A stretch of 64,000 nt of DNA from Promicromonospora sp042731755. GTDB lineage: Bacteria; Actinomycetota; Actinomycetes; Actinomycetales; Cellulomonadaceae. The notes beneath the pieces are model-generated. The model did no database searches, had not been told where the DNA came from, and saw nothing but the letters and a program-made list of their open reading frames with translations. The stretch is from positions 1-64,000 of the forward strand of contig NZ_JBHWLR010000009.1 in assembly GCF_042731755.1 (NCBI RefSeq), written 5' to 3'. Position 1 is the first letter of the stretch. The number at the start of each line of letters is the position of its first letter. The position numbers were made by a program, and so were the translations under genes. Shown piece after piece: positions 61,313-64,000 of this stretch.

Positions 61313-62287
61313 ATGAAGATCCTGATGTTCGGACGAGGCGTCATCGCCACCGTGAACGGCTGGGCCCTGGAACAGGCCGGGCACGACGTCGAGTTCTACG
61401 TCCGCCCAGGCCGCGCGGCGACCTACGGGGAGACGGTCGACCTCGATCTGCTCGACACACGACGGCGCGTGTGGGGGAAGTCCGTGGTCGAGAGGTGGCC
61501 GGTGCGCTACCGCGAAGAGCTGGAGCCGGGTCACGACTTCGACCTCATCGTGCTGAGCGTGCAGCACTACCGGCTTGCGGAGGCGGCGGCCTTCCTGGCT
61601 CCACGCATCGGCACGGCAACGGTGCTGGTCCTCAGCAACATCTGGACCGAGCCGCTGGCCGCGATCGGGGACCTTCCCCCCGACCAGGTCGCCTGGGGAT
61701 TCCCGCAGTCCGGTGGCGGCTTCGGCGAGAACGGCGTGCTCCGCGCGGCGATACTCCCGTCCGTCGTCCTCGGCACCTTCGGCACGCCCCCGACCGAACG
61801 CGAGCGGACCGTGCGCCGGCTGTTTCGCGAGGCGGGGTTCCGGATCCTGGAGCAACCCGACCTCCGCGGCTGGTTGTGGATCCATTTCGCGGCGGACGCC
61901 GGCCTGCACTCGCAGGGCCTGAGGCTGGGCTCGCTGGCCGACCTGGCCGGAGCACGGCGCGAGCTGCGCGAGGCACTGCTGGCCGGCCGTGAGCTGCTGC
62001 CGCTCCTCGAGGCGCGCGGTGTCGACCTGCGGCGTCATCGAGGCAGCGTGCTGCCCATGCGCGCACCGACCTGGCTGACGGCCTCGGTGCTCGCCTGGCT
62101 GACCGCTCATGTCGCGCCGGCCCGGTTGAGCCTCGAGACACATTCCGACCCCGGGGCCGAGGAGCCGCGAGCAGTCTGCCGGGACACCCTGGCCGAGGCG
62201 CGGCGGCTGGGCATCGCGGTGCCGCGACTGGAGGCGGCGGAACCGAGCTTCGCCCGCCAGGGCCCGTCCCGGGCACCGACCTCGTAG
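61313..62287 (+). CDS. Ketopantoate reductase (PanE/ApbA) family protein
   Basis: 324 residues. N-terminal Rossmann fold (KILMFGRGVIATVNGWALEQAGHDVEFYVR; the usual GxGxxG reads GRGVIA), then FDLIVLSVQHYRL and VLVLSNIWTEP in place of the common NG-rich segment; all-alpha C-terminal domain. It is divergent from TetR, outside any pantothenate operon, so a role in detoxifying reduction is as likely as pantoate synthesis. GAGGTAGAGC precedes the ATG. Confidence 0.82.
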   Translation: MKILMFGRGVIATVNGWALEQAGHDVEFYVRPGRAATYGETVDLDLLDTRRRVWGKSVVERWPVRYREELEPGHDFDLIVLSVQHYRLAEAAAFLAPRIGTATVLVLSNIWTEPLAAIGDLPPDQVAWGFPQSGGGFGENGVLRAAILPSVVLGTFGTPPTERERTVRRLFREAGFRILEQPDLRGWLWIHFAADAGLHSQGLRLGSLADLAGARRELREALLAGRELLPLLEARGVDLRRHRGSVLPMRAPTWLTASVLAWLTAHVAPARLSLETHSDPGAEEPRAVCRDTLAEARRLGIAVPRLEAAEPSFARQGPSRAPTS

Positions 62288-62355
62288 CGTCCACGGCGGC
62301 GCCCGGTCGAGACCCGCGGCTCCGAACATCGAGTGACGCACGTCACGGTTGATCC

Positions 62356-62368
62356 TGACCTGAGGTCA
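62356..62368. promoter_or_regulatory. TGACCT-G-AGGTCA palindrome before the serine hydrolase gene
   Basis: Perfect 6-bp arms around one G, flanked by TTGATC upstream and AAGGTGG downstream, 67 bp before the ATG. MerR-type sites have this look, and a MerR gene follows in the same unit, so this is a candidate site for it. Confidence 0.45.
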
Positions 62369-62434
62369 AGGTGGACGGTTCTCGCATCGGCAGGACGCCG
62401 AAGAGAACCGAGCGCTTCGAAGGAGCGAACCACC

Positions 62435-63544
62435 ATGACCACCACCGTTTCCAACCAGACCGCCGACCGTCTCCAGCGGGCGATCGAGGCGATCGTCGAC
62501 CCCGGCATCATCGGGCTGTCGGTCCGCGTCAACGACGAGCAGGGCGAGTGGGTCGGCGCCGCCGGGGCGGCAGAGGTCGGCGGGGACGTGAAACCGCCTG
62601 CCGGCGGTCACATCCGGATCGGCAGCAACACCAAGACCTTCACCGCGACCCTGGTGCTTCAGCTCGTGGCCGAGGACAGGCTCGGCCTGGACGACGCGGT
62701 CGCGGACCACCTGCCTGAGTTCGGGATCGACCAGCGGATCACGGTCCGGATGCTGCTCCAGCAGACCAGCGGCCTGTTCAACTTCACCGGCGAGGTCTAC
62801 GAGGACGGCTCGATGGTGTTCGGCATCCCCATCCCTTACGGCCCCGACGGCAAGGAGTGGCTGAACAACCGGTTCAAGACCTACCGGCCCCAGGAGCTGG
62901 TCGAGCTCGCGTTGTCCAAGCCTGCGCGGTTCGAGCCCGGAGCGGGCTGGAGCTATTCCAACACCAACTACGTCCTGGCTCGCCTGCTCATCGAGAAGGT
63001 CACCGGCCGTACCGTCACCGAGGAGATGCAGCGGCTGATCCTGACCCCGCTCGGCATGTCGCACACCGTGGTCCCGGATGACGCGGAGATCGCCGAGCCG
63101 CACGCCCACGCCTACTACCGGTACGACGAGGACGGCGGGCCGCGCACGGTCGACATCACCCGCCAGAACCCCTCCTGGGTCTCCGCCGGCGGTGACATGA
63201 TCTCGACCACCGAGGACCTGCACACCTTCATCGCCGCGCTCACCGGCGGCAAGCTCCTCCCGGACGAGCTGCGCGAGGAGATGTTCACCCCGCGTGCGAC
63301 GGGCATCCCGAACATGGGCTACGGGCTGGGGGTGTTCGTGCTGACCACGGACGACGGTGCCACCGTGATCTCCCACAACGGCGCCGCGGTGGGCCATGCG
63401 GCGCTCATGTACGCCACCCCCGACGGGGCGAAGACGCTGACCGCCGCGCTGAACTGCGTGGACGACGCGAACCTCACCGTCGCCGCGGCGTTCCAGGGCG
63501 CCCAGCAGCGCCTCCTCGACGAGGTATTCGGCTTGGCAGGATGA
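62435..63544 (+). CDS. Serine hydrolase (class C beta-lactamase fold)
   Basis: 369 residues, without signal peptide. SxxK box in IRIGSNTKTFTA, LLQQTSGLFNF, YxN in WSYSNTNYVLARLLIEKVTG and SHNGAAVGHAA replacing the KTG box. This pattern fits esterase/D-aminopeptidase-like members and not classical beta-lactamases. Cytoplasmic location is odd for the family and suggests a small-molecule ester or amide substrate. GAAGGAG precedes ATG 62435. It ends 4 bp before the MerR gene. Confidence 0.88.
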   Translation: MTTTVSNQTADRLQRAIEAIVDPGIIGLSVRVNDEQGEWVGAAGAAEVGGDVKPPAGGHIRIGSNTKTFTATLVLQLVAEDRLGLDDAVADHLPEFGIDQRITVRMLLQQTSGLFNFTGEVYEDGSMVFGIPIPYGPDGKEWLNNRFKTYRPQELVELALSKPARFEPGAGWSYSNTNYVLARLLIEKVTGRTVTEEMQRLILTPLGMSHTVVPDDAEIAEPHAHAYYRYDEDGGPRTVDITRQNPSWVSAGGDMISTTEDLHTFIAALTGGKLLPDELREEMFTPRATGIPNMGYGLGVFVLTTDDGATVISHNGAAVGHAALMYATPDGAKTLTAALNCVDDANLTVAAAFQGAQQRLLDEVFGLAG

Positions 63545-63548
63545 GCAG

Positions 63549-64000
63549 ATGCACAACGGAGTCAGTATCGGCCAGGCGGCCGCGTTCGTCGGCATCACGA
63601 TCAAGACGGTGCGGCACTACCACAAGCTCGGCCTGGTCACCGAACCCCGGCGCGACGGCTCCGGATACCGGCGGTACGGATCGGACGACCTGCTCAGGCT
63701 GGTGCAGGTCCGGACCCTGGCCGCCGCCGGGGTACCGCTGGCAGAGATCGGACCCCTGCTCGACGCCGACGCCGCGCTGTTCGCCTCCGCGCTCGTCCAG
63801 GTCGAACGACAGCTCGACGAACACCTCGCGGAGCTGACCGCGCGGCGCGCCATGCTGCACCGCCTCGCCGACGGCGACCGGGCGCTGCTGCCCGACCGCG
63901 CCGTGGCCCTGCTGGAGCGGATGCTCGCCCTCGGATACTCCGAGGACGAGGTCGCGGCCACCAGGGAGGGCTGGGTGCTCGCGCGAGCCCTGGTCCCCGA
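63549..64000 (+). CDS. MerR family transcriptional regulator (truncated by window end)
   Basis: 150 residues are visible, with no stop before base 64000. N-terminal MerR HTH: SIGQAAAFVGITIKTVRHYHKLGL, then GYRRYGSDDLLRLVQVRTLAAAGVPLAEI, followed by the dimerisation coiled coil and the start of a C-terminal effector region. ATG 63549 begins 4 bp after the serine hydrolase stop; AGGATGAG lies upstream. It probably controls the hydrolase via the palindrome at 62356. Confidence 0.88.
   Translation, partial: MHNGVSIGQAAAFVGITIKTVRHYHKLGLVTEPRRDGSGYRRYGSDDLLRLVQVRTLAAAGVPLAEIGPLLDADAALFASALVQVERQLDEHLAELTARRAMLHRLADGDRALLPDRAVALLERMLALGYSEDEVAATREGWVLARALVP

Noticed and set aside
63541..63837. Alternative ORF starting at the ATG within the serine hydrolase stop
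   Set aside because: Its product is Arg/Ser/Thr-rich without homology; the frame opened at 63549 encodes an unmistakable MerR HTH.
1..64000. tRNA, rRNA, transposase or integrase genes
   Set aside because: None seen on either strand: no T-loop/anticodon pattern found by eye and no DDE or recombinase motifs in any credible protein. A tRNAscan or Infernal run would settle small RNAs.

Overview
This is one contiguous stretch of a very GC-rich (roughly 73-75% by eye) actinobacterial chromosome. Gene content and protein style (PAC2 protein, HelD with no Gram-negative counterpart, Tat-dependent lipoprotein sugar binders, lyase-rich saprophytic loci, GTG starts, ATGA/GTGA stop-start overlaps) point to a soil or plant-litter Micrococcales of the Cellulomonas/Cellulosimicrobium/Promicromonospora kind. 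That placement is inference; there is no rRNA in the window. I found no tRNA, rRNA, insertion sequence, prophage or CRISPR array. The last gene is cut by the window end.

Layout. 1-4762: a ~30-nt-spaced short repeat, a PAC2 gene and a three-gene signalling operon (receiver-PP2C phosphatase, membrane histidine kinase, stand-alone receiver). 4885-8527: helD behind a seven-codon mini-cistron, then serA. 8588-12903: a TetR/SDR divergent pair with a near-ideal operator, then a sulfotransferase and a cytochrome P450 whose K-helix lacks the ExxR arginine. 13121-23461: carbohydrate locus A on the + strand (ABC permeases, binding protein, secreted BNR_4/discoidin protein, FAD oxidoreductase with C-terminal sandwich domains, LacI-type sensor without a DNA-binding domain), followed by a DeoR repressor and an esterase. 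23445-31002: a second-type methionine aminopeptidase facing a small XRE regulator, a TRIC-type channel, a secreted serine hydrolase, a membrane protein ending in a G-homopolymer tract, gamma-glutamyltransferase, a HAD phosphatase and a small membrane protein.

31010-48811: carbohydrate locus B on the - strand with its LacI regulator opposite. It has a binding protein and two permeases, an SDR, two cytoplasmic heparinase II/III-like lyases, a DUF624 membrane protein, a secreted SGNH hydrolase, a secreted PL8 lyase, a secreted PL6 lyase, a CE7 esterase and an MFS transporter. Read together: extracellular lyases cut an acidic (uronate-containing) polysaccharide, the ABC transporter brings in unsaturated oligomers, and cytoplasmic lyases, esterase and reductase finish them. 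The exact polymer cannot be read from the sequence.

48849-51880: modCBA with a leading HTH-TOBE gene. 52022-56464: type II NADH dehydrogenase-like protein, GNAT acetyltransferase, msrB-msrA and an NADPH quinone-oxidoreductase-like MDR protein. 56628-60487: an operon of a dehydrogenase-RraA fusion, a TRAP/DctM-like permease and a tiny membrane protein, with an IclR regulator and palindromic sites upstream. 60626-64000: a TetR/ketopantoate-reductase-like divergent pair with duplicated operators, then a serine hydrolase and a MerR gene.
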